A stretch of DNA of 64,000 nt from Gemmatimonadota bacterium (GCA_009692185.1 SHZT01000012.1:1-64000), one strand, 5' to 3'; shown: positions 5,905 through 14,580, counted from the stretch's first letter. The notes: generated from the letters alone by a model not told the origin. A program made the numbers and translations.

Positions 5905-8735
5905 TAGTTGAACCCGAAGAAGAAGTCCACGAAACGGCGCCCGGCGGCGGCGGGAGGAAGCCCGTACCCGACGGTGGAGCCGATCTCGAAGCGATAGCCA
6001 AGGTCCAGGCGCAGAACAAACGGGTACGCAACTGCCATGCGCAGCCCCAGTCCGGCACTGCCCAGCACTCCCCGGTCCACCGACCGGGTATTCCATGCCC
6101 CGCCCAGGTCCGCGAAGAGCGCGCCCTGAATTCCGGGAAACCGGACCTCGCCGAAAGGAAAGCCGATGGAGAGAAAGTTGGTTATCGGGAATCGCGCTTC
6201 CTGGCTCACGAGCCACGCGCGCGATCCGGCGATGCGGCCGACCCGGGGGTACCCACGGAGCCCCCATGGCCCGCCGATCGAGAGCCGCCGGGGGCGGCTC
6301 CCGCCTGACGCGTAGCCGAAGGCCCGGATCGCATAGGCGGAGCGGAGGCCGGTTCGCAGGTAGTGTCGGTGGTCGACGGACGTGGACCACGAGTCGAAGC
6401 GTCCGTTCGACAGGTCGTTTGTAACGCCCGCCGTCACGTTGGTACGGCCGCCGTCGATGGGGCCGGTCTCGAGCCACAGGGAGTTGTCCCGCACGTAGCT
6501 CAGGTAGTTCGAGGCGAGCCAGCCAACCCGATGGGGCTGATCCACGTCACCCCCGACCACGTCGATCCGGTCGGAGCGCTCGAGACGCAGCTGCCCCTCG
6601 ACGCGCTCGAAGAGCGAGAACGGCCACCGCAGGTCGGCGAAGGTGCCGAAGGAGCTCTCGTCGTAGACCGTGCGGAAATCGTCCTCGTAGAAGAGGCCCC
6701 TGACGCGGAAGGCGCCGGCGCCCCAATTGAGCCGGCGCTTCTGATTCAGGTAGAAAAGAGAGCCGTTCAAGTTGTCTATGAGGCCGCCGACGCCGGCCCC
6801 CTGGAACGACGTCACCGTTCCGTAGAGCAGATGATCGCTGAGCAGGTCGGAAAACAGGAATACAGCGCCCTGGGCCGTTCCCATCCCGGGGGCGATCGCG
6901 GCGTCTCCAGCGGCGAAATCGAGCGTAAAGCGTCGCTCGTACGGGGTCGGGTCGGACCGGGCGTATGGCGACCCGGTGAGTTCTGGCCACGCCCACCCCC
7001 AGGGGGGGGGCGGCTCCTGCGCCAGTGCGAATTCGACGCTCGAGTCCGAGGCCGCGCCGGTGGACCGGTAGATTGCGAACGAGAGCTCGCCGTATCCACC
7101 GAACACCAGCGCCCGATCTTCCTCCACCCACTGGGGGTCGAAGACACCCGTCAGCGTGTTGGTCTCCCGTCTGCCGCGCCCGGTTGAGTCGACGGAGTAG
7201 GCATCGAAGATCCCACCGCGATCGGATGCGAAGTAGATCCGGCCGTTCCTCGCCCATCGCGGGCCCTCGTCGCGCCAGGCGCCAAACGTGAGGTAGCGAA
7301 TTCCGCGAGTGCCAAGATCCAGGATGAACAGGTTGTGAGCGCCGGCATTTCCCCCGGGCGTGCGGTCCGATGAGAAAACGACGGTGTTCCCGTCAGGGCT
7401 GAACGAGGGATCGATGTCCTCGTATCGGTCGGAGGTGAGCTGCTCAAGTCGGCCGTCCGGCAGCCACAACCGGTACAGGTCCGACATGCCGGAGATGGTC
7501 AGGCCGCTGAAGACCACCGAACGGCCATCGGGTGCCCAGGAAGGAGAAAGAATCGAGACGAGTGCTGAAAACTGATACCGGCCGGCGACCCTGGCCCCGG
7601 CGATGTCCCAGAAAAACAGCGCATCTCGCTCGAGGTACTTGCTGGTGAACAATGCGGTCCGGTCGCGGACGTCCAGCCGCGATCCGAACGGGTGCAGCGA
7701 TTCGAATTGGGCGGAGCGTTCGCCCCTGACGACGGCACGGGACCGGCCCCTCGGGCGAAGGCCCGCCGAGTAGATGCTGACGTAGCCGTTGCTGGGAGAG
7801 AGATACAGCACGCGCGTCGCCGTATCCCCTGCCAGGCGGTACGCCGCCGGCTTCACCGCCTCGCGGGCCACCCGTTGCGCCCCGGCATCGAGTGGCTGGC
7901 GTGTCTCGACGGCCGGGTAGTATTGCTGGCGCAGGAAGTACTGGAGTTCCCGGTCCAGTTTCTCGAACGACATGCCGTACACGCCGGCGATCGCGTCACT
8001 GAAGGTCGGGTATCGCCAGAGATCGCGGTACAGGAGCTGGACCCGCCATTCGCCGAAACGCGACGCCAGCCACCGGTGCACCACGCCCCCGAACGGATAG
8101 ACGAGGCCGCCCGAGGCGTAGGTGAGCTCCTGGAGGTGGGGCAGACGGTTGTTAATGACCAGGTCCCGCATGGCCATCTGGTCGCGCGAGTCCTCTCCGG
8201 ATGACCAGAACTCGGCGAGTCCTTCCGTCCACCACAGTGGCAGGTCCGCGCGGGATCGTCGCGGGTGCTGCCGGTACGTCTCGGAGACGGTGCTCAGCTG
8301 GAAGGCGTGGACCAATTCATGGCGCAACGTGTGGCGGAACTCCTCGTAGCTGCCGTTGAACGGCAGCGCCACGCGGCGCTTCAGGAACTCCGTTGCGCCA
8401 AGCAGGCCTTCCGGCGGAACGAAAGGGAGAACGTTCGTCTGCTCGAAGTCGGCGTGCGAGGCGTAGATGATCAGTGGTATGCGACGCCGTGGGGAGTGCT
8501 CGAACTTCCGCTCGAGGACGCCAAAGCTCTCTTCGGCGTACGCGAGCGCCACCCGCGCAAGCTCATCCTCCTCCTGGTAGAAATAGAGATCCACATGCTC
8601 GCCACGCAAAACGCGCCAATCAAAGTCGCGGTACTGGATCTTGTTCTGGCCGAAGTAATTGAGTTGCGCCCCGGCGGGAGTGGTCGCCGTGAGCAGCGTG
8701 GCCACCGCGAAGGCGAGCGTACCCAACGCGCGCAT
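5901..8735 (-). CDS. Fusion of zinc-protease-like domain, TolB-type propeller and surface barrel
   Basis: ATG at 8735 gives 944 residues starting with a signal peptide (about 1-23). Residues 40-200 carry HELVH (139-143) and a downstream glutamate in WWTEGLAEF (171), the gluzincin metallopeptidase arrangement. Residues about 330-620 contain repeats such as PSFSPDGNTVVFSSDR, the TolB/PD40 propeller. The remainder (GLIDNLNGSLFYLNQ to FFFGFNY) is a C-terminal beta barrel of the bacterial surface antigen type, including GPWGLRGYPRV. It should sit in the outer membrane with propeller and protease-like domain on the periplasmic side. Substrate unknown. Start and previous stop share one base (TGATG). 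Confidence 0.75.
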   Translation of the reverse strand: MRALGTLAFAVATLLTATTPAGAQLNYFGQNKIQYRDFDWRVLRGEHVDLYFYQEEDELARVALAYAEESFGVLERKFEHSPRRRIPLIIYASHADFEQTNVLPFVPPEGLLGATEFLKRRVALPFNGSYEEFRHTLRHELVHAFQLSTVSETYRQHPRRSRADLPLWWTEGLAEFWSSGEDSRDQMAMRDLVINNRLPHLQELTYASGGLVYPFGGVVHRWLASRFGEWRVQLLYRDLWRYPTFSDAIAGVYGMSFEKLDRELQYFLRQQYYPAVETRQPLDAGAQRVAREAVKPAAYRLAGDTATRVLYLSPSNGYVSIYSAGLRPRGRSRAVVRGERSAQFESLHPFGSRLDVRDRTALFTSKYLERDALFFWDIAGARVAGRYQFSALVSILSPSWAPDGRSVVFSGLTISGMSDLYRLWLPDGRLEQLTSDRYEDIDPSFSPDGNTVVFSSDRTPGGNAGAHNLFILDLGTRGIRYLTFGAWRDEGPRWARNGRIYFASDRGGIFDAYSVDSTGRGRRETNTLTGVFDPQWVEEDRALVFGGYGELSFAIYRSTGAASDSSVEFALAQEPPPPWGWAWPELTGSPYARSDPTPYERRFTLDFAAGDAAIAPGMGTAQGAVFLFSDLLSDHLLYGTVTSFQGAGVGGLIDNLNGSLFYLNQKRRLNWGAGAFRVRGLFYEDDFRTVYDESSFGTFADLRWPFSLFERVEGQLRLERSDRIDVVGGDVDQPHRVGWLASNYLSYVRDNSLWLETGPIDGGRTNVTAGVTNDLSNGRFDSWSTSVDHRHYLRTGLRSAYAIRAFGYASGGSRPRRLSIGGPWGLRGYPRVGRIAGSRAWLVSQEARFPITNFLSIGFPFGEVRFPGIQGALFADLGGAWNTRSVDRGVLGSAGLGLRMAVAYPFVLRLDLGYRFEIGSTVGYGLPPAAAGRRFVDFFFGFNY

Positions 8736-10807
8736 CACTTGCGTCGAACCCGGCGAATCCGGTCGCCCTGGGTGATACCAGCCAGGAGCTCGAATCCAGA
8801 CTCCACGCGGCCGAATACGGGGTAAATGGCGTCGAGATGCGGTTGGGGCGTGAGCGTGATGAAGAACTGACTCCCTCCCGTGTCCGGCCCATCCAGCGCC
8901 AGGCCCACCATGCCCGCCGTGAAATGCTGGCGGCTCACCTCGTCGCGGAGCGCGAAGCCCGGCCCGCCCGACCCGTCGCCGCGGGGGTCGCCGTCCTGCG
9001 CGACGAAACCGGGTACGACGCGATGCCACGCGCTTCCGTCGAAGTAGCCCCGGTCAGCCAATCGAAGGAATGCATTGACGGTGAGGGGCGCATCCGCGCC
9101 GAGGAGCGTCATCGTGAGGCTTCCGCGGTCGGTCTCAATCACGAGGCCCGGGCCGGCCGCTCCGCGGGCCGAGGGGATCAGGATACGGCGGGCGATTTCC
9201 CGGTAGTCGCCCCGTTCCCTTCCCGTGGTGATAGGCTCGGCCGGGCCCCATGCCGCCGCGAGCTGGGGGAACTGCGTACCGGCGACGCGTCGCAGCAGGT
9301 AGTCATCGCACGTGGGAAACCGGCGAAGGACGGCATCGACGACCAGGGTCCCGGCTCCCGGAGCGCGCGACAATCGACCAAGGCCGGTGACCGCCGCGAT
9401 ACGGGCGTCGGGAATGGGGTCCCGGGCGGCGCGGGCGTAGAGGTCAAGCAACGCGGCGACTCCGGACGTGTCATCCCGCGCGGCGAACCGCGCGGCGGCG
9501 AAGGCACGGACAATCGGATCCTCGTGATTGGTCATGGTGCGCAAGACGTTGAACGCGCGCGCGGGGTCCGCATCGCCGAGCGCGGACGCCGCCGCGGCTG
9601 CCACCCGGCCATCCTTGTCGCGCACCATGAGCTCCAGCGCTGCCACAGCGCTGTCGCCCCCGATCACTCCCAGGGCCTCGGCCGCCGTGGAGCGGAGGCG
9701 GAAATCCGGGTCTGTGCGCCATTTGCGGACGGGATCGAGCGCGGCCGGGCCCGCGGCCCGTGCCAGGGACAGAAGCGCCTGCCGCCGGATCGCGAACGCC
9801 CCTTCATCTATATAGCCTGCCAGTTCGTCCGCCGACTGTGCTCCCCGCAGCTGGCCGAGTGCGGCCAGGGCCTGCACCCGGACGTTGAGGTCGGGATCAC
9901 CCAGGCGCTCGATGACCGTGGCCGCCAGTTCCTGTGTCCCGTACGTCGCCAGGGCACGGAGTGCCGACACTCGTACGTAGGCGTCCGAGTCGGCCACCAG
10001 CCGACGGACCCGGGACGCAAGCGCATTCCGGTCAATCCGGGTGGAATCAGCGTACGCGACGGTCAACTCCCGAACGGCCGTCGCGCGAATCAGGGCCACG
10101 CTGTCTTCGGTGGCTGCCAGCAGCACGTCGGCGGCCGCCTGTGCCTTGAGGCGACCGACCGAGTAGAGCGCCCGCCACCGAACGTTCGGGTCCTGGGCCT
10201 CCGCGAACGCCAGTATGGCGGCGACGGGCGCGTCGGCGCCCAACCGCCACGCATCGCCGAGTGCCTCGGTGACCGGAGGCGGAACCGCCGCGAGCCCCGC
10301 GGCTGACGCCCAGCGAGTGAGCAGGTCGGTAAACACGCGGGCCGCGTCGGTACCACCGATTCGGGCCATAGCCAGCACCGCTTCCGTCTGGACGCCGGGT
10401 GCGGCATGGCCGGTCTCGTCCATGGCGAGCAGGCGAAGCCTGGGGATTGCCGACGGATCTCTCAAAAGACCAATCGCGAATGCCGCGCTGGCCGCAACGG
10501 CCGTGTCCGGGTCGGCCAGCAACTCCAGGAGAATGGGCGTGGCGCCACGCTGACCAATTCGACCCATCGCCAAGGCGGCCTGAACCCGAACGATCGGGTC
10601 GGTGTGACGGCTGGCGGAACGGAACAGCGGGCCGTCGTAATTCCGGGCGTCCGCAGCCGCCAATACGCCGGCGAGTGCGTCGGCGATGGCTTCGTCTTGT
10701 TGTGCGTGGAGTGAGGCCGGAACGCCCAGGAAAAGGCTACAGGCGAACCGGATCCACCGTGGGTTCAAGGTGGGACAAGACTTCGGGCGGGATGGAACTG
10801 AGGCCAT
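8735..10807 (-). CDS. HEAT-repeat protein fused to cyclophilin-type peptidyl-prolyl isomerase
   Basis: About 690 residues with an N-terminal secretion signal ending LHAQ. Residues about 40-450 are alpha-helical HEAT repeats of about 32 residues (for example DPNVRWRALYSVGRLKAQAA). Residues about 510-680 are a cyclophilin: WHRVVPGFVAQDGDPRGDGS, GMVGLALDGPDTGGSQFFIT and DAIYPVFGRV carry the conserved active-site residues. It is therefore a periplasmic proline isomerase on a protein-binding scaffold, perhaps assisting barrel proteins such as the one encoded next to it. ATG at 10807 lies within the thioesterase gene; TTG at 10768 would shorten the signal and the overlap. Confidence 0.8.
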   Translation of the reverse strand: MASVPSRPKSCPTLNPRWIRFACSLFLGVPASLHAQQDEAIADALAGVLAAADARNYDGPLFRSASRHTDPIVRVQAALAMGRIGQRGATPILLELLADPDTAVAASAAFAIGLLRDPSAIPRLRLLAMDETGHAAPGVQTEAVLAMARIGGTDAARVFTDLLTRWASAAGLAAVPPPVTEALGDAWRLGADAPVAAILAFAEAQDPNVRWRALYSVGRLKAQAAADVLLAATEDSVALIRATAVRELTVAYADSTRIDRNALASRVRRLVADSDAYVRVSALRALATYGTQELAATVIERLGDPDLNVRVQALAALGQLRGAQSADELAGYIDEGAFAIRRQALLSLARAAGPAALDPVRKWRTDPDFRLRSTAAEALGVIGGDSAVAALELMVRDKDGRVAAAAASALGDADPARAFNVLRTMTNHEDPIVRAFAAARFAARDDTSGVAALLDLYARAARDPIPDARIAAVTGLGRLSRAPGAGTLVVDAVLRRFPTCDDYLLRRVAGTQFPQLAAAWGPAEPITTGRERGDYREIARRILIPSARGAAGPGLVIETDRGSLTMTLLGADAPLTVNAFLRLADRGYFDGSAWHRVVPGFVAQDGDPRGDGSGGPGFALRDEVSRQHFTAGMVGLALDGPDTGGSQFFITLTPQPHLDAIYPVFGRVESGFELLAGITQGDRIRRVRRK

Positions 10808-11162
10808 GCTTCGAATCTAAGGCCATGAGCGACGTCTGGGCGGTTGCCAGGCACTGCGTCTTGCCGGCGCGATAAACCGCGTACCCGAACACGATCTTCC
10901 GGCGGTTCCGCTCGCGTACCCAGCAATCCACCCGCAGCACGTCATCATAGCAAGCCGGGGAGCGGTAGCGAACCGAAACCTCGGTTACGGCCAGGAGAAG
11001 GCCCTGTGCCTCAAGGTCCCGATAACTGATTCCCGAGTCTCGCATGAAGGCGGTCCGGGCGTCCTCGCACCACACGACGTAGTGAGAGTGGTGCGCGATG
11101 CCCATCTGGTCGGTCTCGGCATAGCGGACGCGGAGCTGGATGGAGTGGATGCCTGCCGTCAC
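10737..11162 (-). CDS. YbgC/4HBT-type acyl-CoA thioesterase
   Basis: A 141-residue single hot-dog domain. The sequence RVRYAETDQMGIAHHSHYV carries the catalytic aspartate and the helix of the 4-hydroxybenzoyl-CoA thioesterase/YbgC family, and EVSVRYRSPACYDDVLRV follows as expected. It hydrolyses acyl-CoA; YbgC homologues usually work near Tol-Pal, absent here. Its GTG start overlaps the pduL stop by one base (TAGTG), so it may instead act on the acyl-CoA made by the microcompartment enzymes. That link is inference from position. Confidence 0.88.
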   Translation of the reverse strand: MTAGIHSIQLRVRYAETDQMGIAHHSHYVVWCEDARTAFMRDSGISYRDLEAQGLLLAVTEVSVRYRSPACYDDVLRVDCWVRERNRRKIVFGYAVYRAGKTQCLATAQTSLMALDSKHGLSSIPPEVLSHLEPTVDPVRL

Positions 11163-12211
11163 TACTCTTCCCGCCAGATCCCGAGCGCTTTGGCGCGATC
11201 CCGGGCCAGCGGCGTGAGGCGATAGGGGGCCTTTTCGCTGAGCGTTTCACCGCGGGCTGCGACGCCATCAACGCCCCGTTCCGTGAGCAGGGGTCGCGCG
11301 CCGCGAGGCGCCCGCGCGCGGAAGCGCGATGGGCGGCCGGCCAGCGCGGCCACGTCGCCGGTCTTGACGCCGAAGGCGTGGGCCTCGTCGGTATCAAGGT
11401 GCATTTCGGTCGCATGGGAGCCACCGCTCCGAATGAGCACGTCGTGGAGGGTCACCCGGCGGTCCATCGGCCCGAGAACGACGGACACGCGGTCGCCGTC
11501 TGTCACGCCCAGCCGGCCCGCCTCTGGCGGACCCACGTGGATGTGGCGGGCCGCGACGATTGCTCCCTCGGGCAAGGTGACGGAGCCTTGCGGACCTTCG
11601 AGCGTGATGCCTGCGCTGCCCGCCGTCGCCCCCGAATGCCGAACGGGAGCTTCCAACCCGATCTGCCGGCAATCTGCCGCCGACAATTCGACCTGAGTCG
11701 CCTTCCGAGTCGGTCCCACAATGCGGACGCCCTCGATGGAGCCCTTCGGCCCGACCACCTTCACCTTTTCCAACGCCGCGAACTGTCCGGGCTGGGAAAT
11801 GGGCCGCTCCGGCGCGGGCCGCTTCCCGGCCCCGAACAACTTCTCGAAGTCGGCCTGGGCGATGTGGATATGCCGGTTGGAGATCGCGATTTTCACCGTC
11901 CGACCGCTCGCGGCGGCCGAAGTCGCCTCTTCCCGGCCTCCCGGCAACGGAGATGGACCGCGACCCGCCGCGGCCGCCCGGGCAGCGGTGACGATGGCAT
12001 CGTAGGCCGGGCGGTGCCGGCCGGATGCCGTCCTTCGTCCGATGACCGGAGCGATGTCGCTCAACTGCTGGGCGGATGCGGCGTATGCCGGGAGATGTCC
12101 CGGCGTGGGCGGACCCGGCGGCTCGGGCCGGACCGGCGCGGGAACCCACGCCTGTCGTGACAGGAGGTCGGCGATGCGGGCGGCGAGCGCTTCCAATTCG
12201 TCCTTCGTCAC
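11162..12211 (-). CDS. pduL: PduL-type phosphate acyltransferase with extended N terminus
   Basis: PduL exchanges CoA for phosphate on acyl-CoA, giving acyl-phosphate and recycling CoA inside microcompartments. Zinc-ligand motifs are seen twice: SNRHIHIAQADF (HIH at 114-116) and ARHIHVGPPEAG (223-225); the second half also has DGDRVSVVLGP and EMHLDTDEAHAFGV. At 349 residues it is about 100 longer than usual: residues 1-22 form an amphipathic helix (DELEALAARIADLLSRQ) like an encapsulation peptide, then a proline-rich linker. A 45-residue basic tail ends the protein. It overlaps the aldehyde dehydrogenase gene by four bases. Confidence 0.9.
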   Translation of the reverse strand: MTKDELEALAARIADLLSRQAWVPAPVRPEPPGPPTPGHLPAYAASAQQLSDIAPVIGRRTASGRHRPAYDAIVTAARAAAAGRGPSPLPGGREEATSAAASGRTVKIAISNRHIHIAQADFEKLFGAGKRPAPERPISQPGQFAALEKVKVVGPKGSIEGVRIVGPTRKATQVELSAADCRQIGLEAPVRHSGATAGSAGITLEGPQGSVTLPEGAIVAARHIHVGPPEAGRLGVTDGDRVSVVLGPMDRRVTLHDVLIRSGGSHATEMHLDTDEAHAFGVKTGDVAALAGRPSRFRARAPRGARPLLTERGVDGVAARGETLSEKAPYRLTPLARDRAKALGIWREE

Positions 12212-13722
12212 GCGCGCTTCCGGATCCGGCGTTCGGCAAGGAAGGCCTCGACGGCCTTGGCGATATCGTCGGATGGAACGGTGGAACGATTGAATGCTGG
12301 AACGACAGGTACGTCCGTTCCACGTTCGCTTGTTTGCTCGTTCGCTCGTTCACCCGGTGCATCCACGGCAACGAACGGCCGAATCTCGTAGGCGAGGCGC
12401 TTGATGTTGATCAGGTGGAGCGGCGTGATGTTATCGCTGGTCACGGAGCCAGCCCACGTCCCCGGCCCCAGGCTCATCGCGGGCGCGAGGCCGGTGGTGT
12501 ATCCCACCGCACCGAGTGTCGAGGTCGTGTTGACCAGGATCCGAAACGCCGGCTTCTCCTCGAAGAAACGCTGAATCACCGTCTCGTCGGTGCTGTGAAT
12601 GGAGAGCGAATGGCCGAGCCCGCCGAACGTCAGCAGCTCGATCGCCCGCTCGCAGCACTCCTCCCAACCGTCCTCTACGTAGAACGCCAGCACGGGCGAC
12701 AGTTTCTCGCGCGAGAAGAACTCTCCGGGGCCGACAGTCTTGCACTCCACGACCAGGACGCGGGTGTCCCCGGGGACGCTCAAACCCGCCCGCTGCGCGA
12801 TCTCGGTCGCCGGAAGGCCCACGACTTCATGGCTGATGCCGCCGCTGTGCGGGTCCTGCATGCAGCGCTGGAGCTTGTCCCGGTCGGGGCCAGTCACGAA
12901 CAGGGCGCGCTGGCGGGTGAGTTCCGACCGGATCTCCTTCTCGACCGGGCGATCCGCGATGAGCGAATTCTCGGACGAGCAGAGAAGCCCGTAGTCGAAG
13001 TTCTTGCCCGCGACGATGTCCGCCACGGCTTTCCGGATATTGGCAGTGCGTTCGACGATGGCGGGCACGTTCCCCGGGCCGACGCCGTAGGCCGGTTTGC
13101 CGGAGCTGTACGCGGCCCGAACCATCGGTGAGCCGCCGGTTGCGAGGATGACCGCGGTCTTCTTGTTGCGCATCAGTTCGTTGGTCGCCTCGAGGGTCGG
13201 CATCGTCAGGGTCAGGACAAGGTCCTCGGGAGCACCCGCCGAGTGAATGGCCTCCCGCAGGATGCGGACGGTCTCGATGACGCACTTGGTCGCCCGTGGG
13301 TGTGGCGAAATGACGATCGCGTTCCGGCCCTTCACTGAAATGAGCGCCTTGTAGATGGCGGTGGAGGTCGGATTGGTCGTCGGCACGAGTGCGGCGACGA
13401 CGCCCATGGGAACCGCGAGTTCGCGGACCTTGGCCTCGGGGATCTCCCGAACGACGCCGCAGGTCTTGAGGGGCAGGATGTAGTTACGAACGGCTACGGA
13501 GCTGAAGAGGTTCTTCGAGATCTTGTCTTCGTAGCGGCCCATGCCGGTCTCGTCCACTGCCAGCCGGGCCAGTGCCTGCGCCGCGCGCTCAGTGGCCTCG
13601 CCCATCGCGCCAATGACTCGATCGACGTCGGGCTGGGGGGTCCTGGCAAATGCCTGTTGCGCCGTTTGAGCCCGGGCGAGCAGGTCTCGGGCTTCCTGGA
13701 TGGATTCGAGGTCGCGATCCAC
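12208..13722 (-). CDS. CoA-acylating aldehyde dehydrogenase of the microcompartment
   Basis: The 504-residue protein matches the PduP/EutE class, which oxidises an aldehyde to acyl-CoA with NAD+ and CoA. Visible landmarks are PTTNPTSTAIYKALI, the nucleotide-binding region, and the catalytic cysteine in FDYGLLCSSEN (Cys248), followed by GGLGHSLSIHS. After the catalytic core (about residue 450) comes a charged, low-complexity linker and a final helix, DDIAKAVEAFLAERR, a likely encapsulation peptide for shell targeting. It is placed between two BMC-H genes and pduL. Aldehyde chain length cannot be read from sequence. Confidence 0.93.
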   Translation of the reverse strand: MDRDLESIQEARDLLARAQTAQQAFARTPQPDVDRVIGAMGEATERAAQALARLAVDETGMGRYEDKISKNLFSSVAVRNYILPLKTCGVVREIPEAKVRELAVPMGVVAALVPTTNPTSTAIYKALISVKGRNAIVISPHPRATKCVIETVRILREAIHSAGAPEDLVLTLTMPTLEATNELMRNKKTAVILATGGSPMVRAAYSSGKPAYGVGPGNVPAIVERTANIRKAVADIVAGKNFDYGLLCSSENSLIADRPVEKEIRSELTRQRALFVTGPDRDKLQRCMQDPHSGGISHEVVGLPATEIAQRAGLSVPGDTRVLVVECKTVGPGEFFSREKLSPVLAFYVEDGWEECCERAIELLTFGGLGHSLSIHSTDETVIQRFFEEKPAFRILVNTTSTLGAVGYTTGLAPAMSLGPGTWAGSVTSDNITPLHLINIKRLAYEIRPFVAVDAPGERANEQTSERGTDVPVVPAFNRSTVPSDDIAKAVEAFLAERRIRKRA

Positions 13723-13743
13723 GCCGAAGCCCCAGGGACGTGT

Positions 13744-14205
13744 CTAGAGGAGACCGATTTGACGGAAGCCGGCCAGGATCTCATCGCGGCCGGCCTTGGC
13801 GAGCGTCCGCCCCTTGAGCGGGAAGTTCGGAACCTGGCGGGCGGCTCGGCGGAGTTCCACAACCTTGAGAGACGGGAGCCGCGCCGGATCGACCGAACTG
13901 CCACCACCCGAGCTGGAACCCTCCTCGAGCTCGTCGATGAGGAAGTCGAGCTCGGAGTCTGGTTGGGGAATGACGTGGACGGAGACCAAGTGGCCGACGC
14001 GTTCGGCCGCCGCCGCGGCCGCGTCGACAGCCGCCTTCACCGCCGCGACGTCACCGCGAAACGAAACGGTTACGAGACCCGCGTCCGCGTACTCCCGGCC
14101 GCCAAATGCAACGTCGGCGGCCTTGGTGCCCGCGTCGGCCGCCTCAAGTGCGCCGATCAGCCCGCGCGTCTCGACCAGACCGAGGGCCTGGCCCGACTGC
14201 GCCAC
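13744..14205 (-). CDS. BMC-H shell protein with C-terminal extension
   Basis: Residues 1-95 form a bacterial microcompartment hexamer domain: ALGLVETRGLIGALEAADAG, GLVTVSFRGDVAAVKAAVDA, then [11 protein letters not shown] serine/glycine linker (about 102-110) leads to about 45 extra residues (LPSLKVVELRRAARQVPN, then FPLKGRTLAKAGRDE) predicted helical and basic. Such tails can anchor cargo or face the lumen; the role here is unknown. Three bases separate it from the first BMC-H gene, and they are surely co-transcribed. Confidence 0.93.
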   Translation of the reverse strand: MAQSGQALGLVETRGLIGALEAADAGTKAADVAFGGREYADAGLVTVSFRGDVAAVKAAVDAAAAAAERVGHLVSVHVIPQPDSELDFLIDELEEGSSSGGGSSVDPARLPSLKVVELRRAARQVPNFPLKGRTLAKAGRDEILAGFRQIGLL

Positions 14206-14208
14206 GGG

Positions 14209-14496
14209 TTAGCTCTCTTCCGCGCGTTGCGGAAGGATGAACTCGATGTCCTGATGCGGACGCGGAATGACGTGAACCGAGACGAGCTCGCCCACGCGTT
14301 CGGCCGCGGCAGCACCGGCATCGGTGGCGGCTTTCACCGCACCGACATCGCCGCGGACCATGACCGTGACGTAGCCGCCCCCGATCTTTTCCTTGCCCAC
14401 CAGACGGACGTGAGCGGCCTTGACCATGGCGTCGGCAGCCTCGATGGCGCCTACCAGGCCTTTGGTTTCGATGAGTCCCAGCGCATTGTTCGACAT
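14209..14496 (-). CDS. BMC-H shell protein (PduA/EutM type)
   Basis: At 95 residues this is a canonical single-domain hexameric shell protein: [39 protein letters not shown], and the C-terminal SVHVIPRPH. Such hexamers tile the facets of polyhedral microcompartments, the central pore letting small metabolites through. It is the first gene of the minus-strand chain, with a strong ribosome site (GGGGAGGAG about 8 nt before ATG) and a clear promoter upstream, fitting the high dose needed for a shell component. Confidence 0.96.
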   Translation of the reverse strand: MSNNALGLIETKGLVGAIEAADAMVKAAHVRLVGKEKIGGGYVTVMVRGDVGAVKAATDAGAAAAERVGELVSVHVIPRPHQDIEFILPQRAEES

Positions 14497-14530
14497 TCCA
14501 AAACTCCTCCCCGGAGCACGGGTTGGGCAA

Positions 14531-14567
14531 CGGGAGCAACATTAGGTGCTCCCGAGCGAAAAGTCAA
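14531..14567 (-). promoter_or_regulatory. BMC operon promoter with palindromic operator
   Basis: On the minus strand TTGACT (14562-14567) and TAATGT (14539-14544) are separated by 17 bp, a good sigma-70 type promoter. A perfect inverted repeat CGGGAGCA-N8-TGCTCCCG (14531-14554) is centred on the -10 box, the position of a repressor site. The transcript would start near 14532 and have about 35 nt of leader before the first shell gene. No regulator gene lies nearby. Confidence 0.75.
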
Positions 14568-14580
14568 TCAGGACAGGAGG

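Noticed and set aside
7002-7010. G9 homopolymer in the protease-barrel gene
   Set aside because: The frame is continuous across it (encoding a proline run), so no frameshift is implied.
12290-12355. Low-complexity GTTC-rich stretch in the aldehyde dehydrogenase gene, resembling an insertion
   Set aside because: It is in frame and encodes the charged linker before the C-terminal targeting helix; no duplication or repeat borders are visible.
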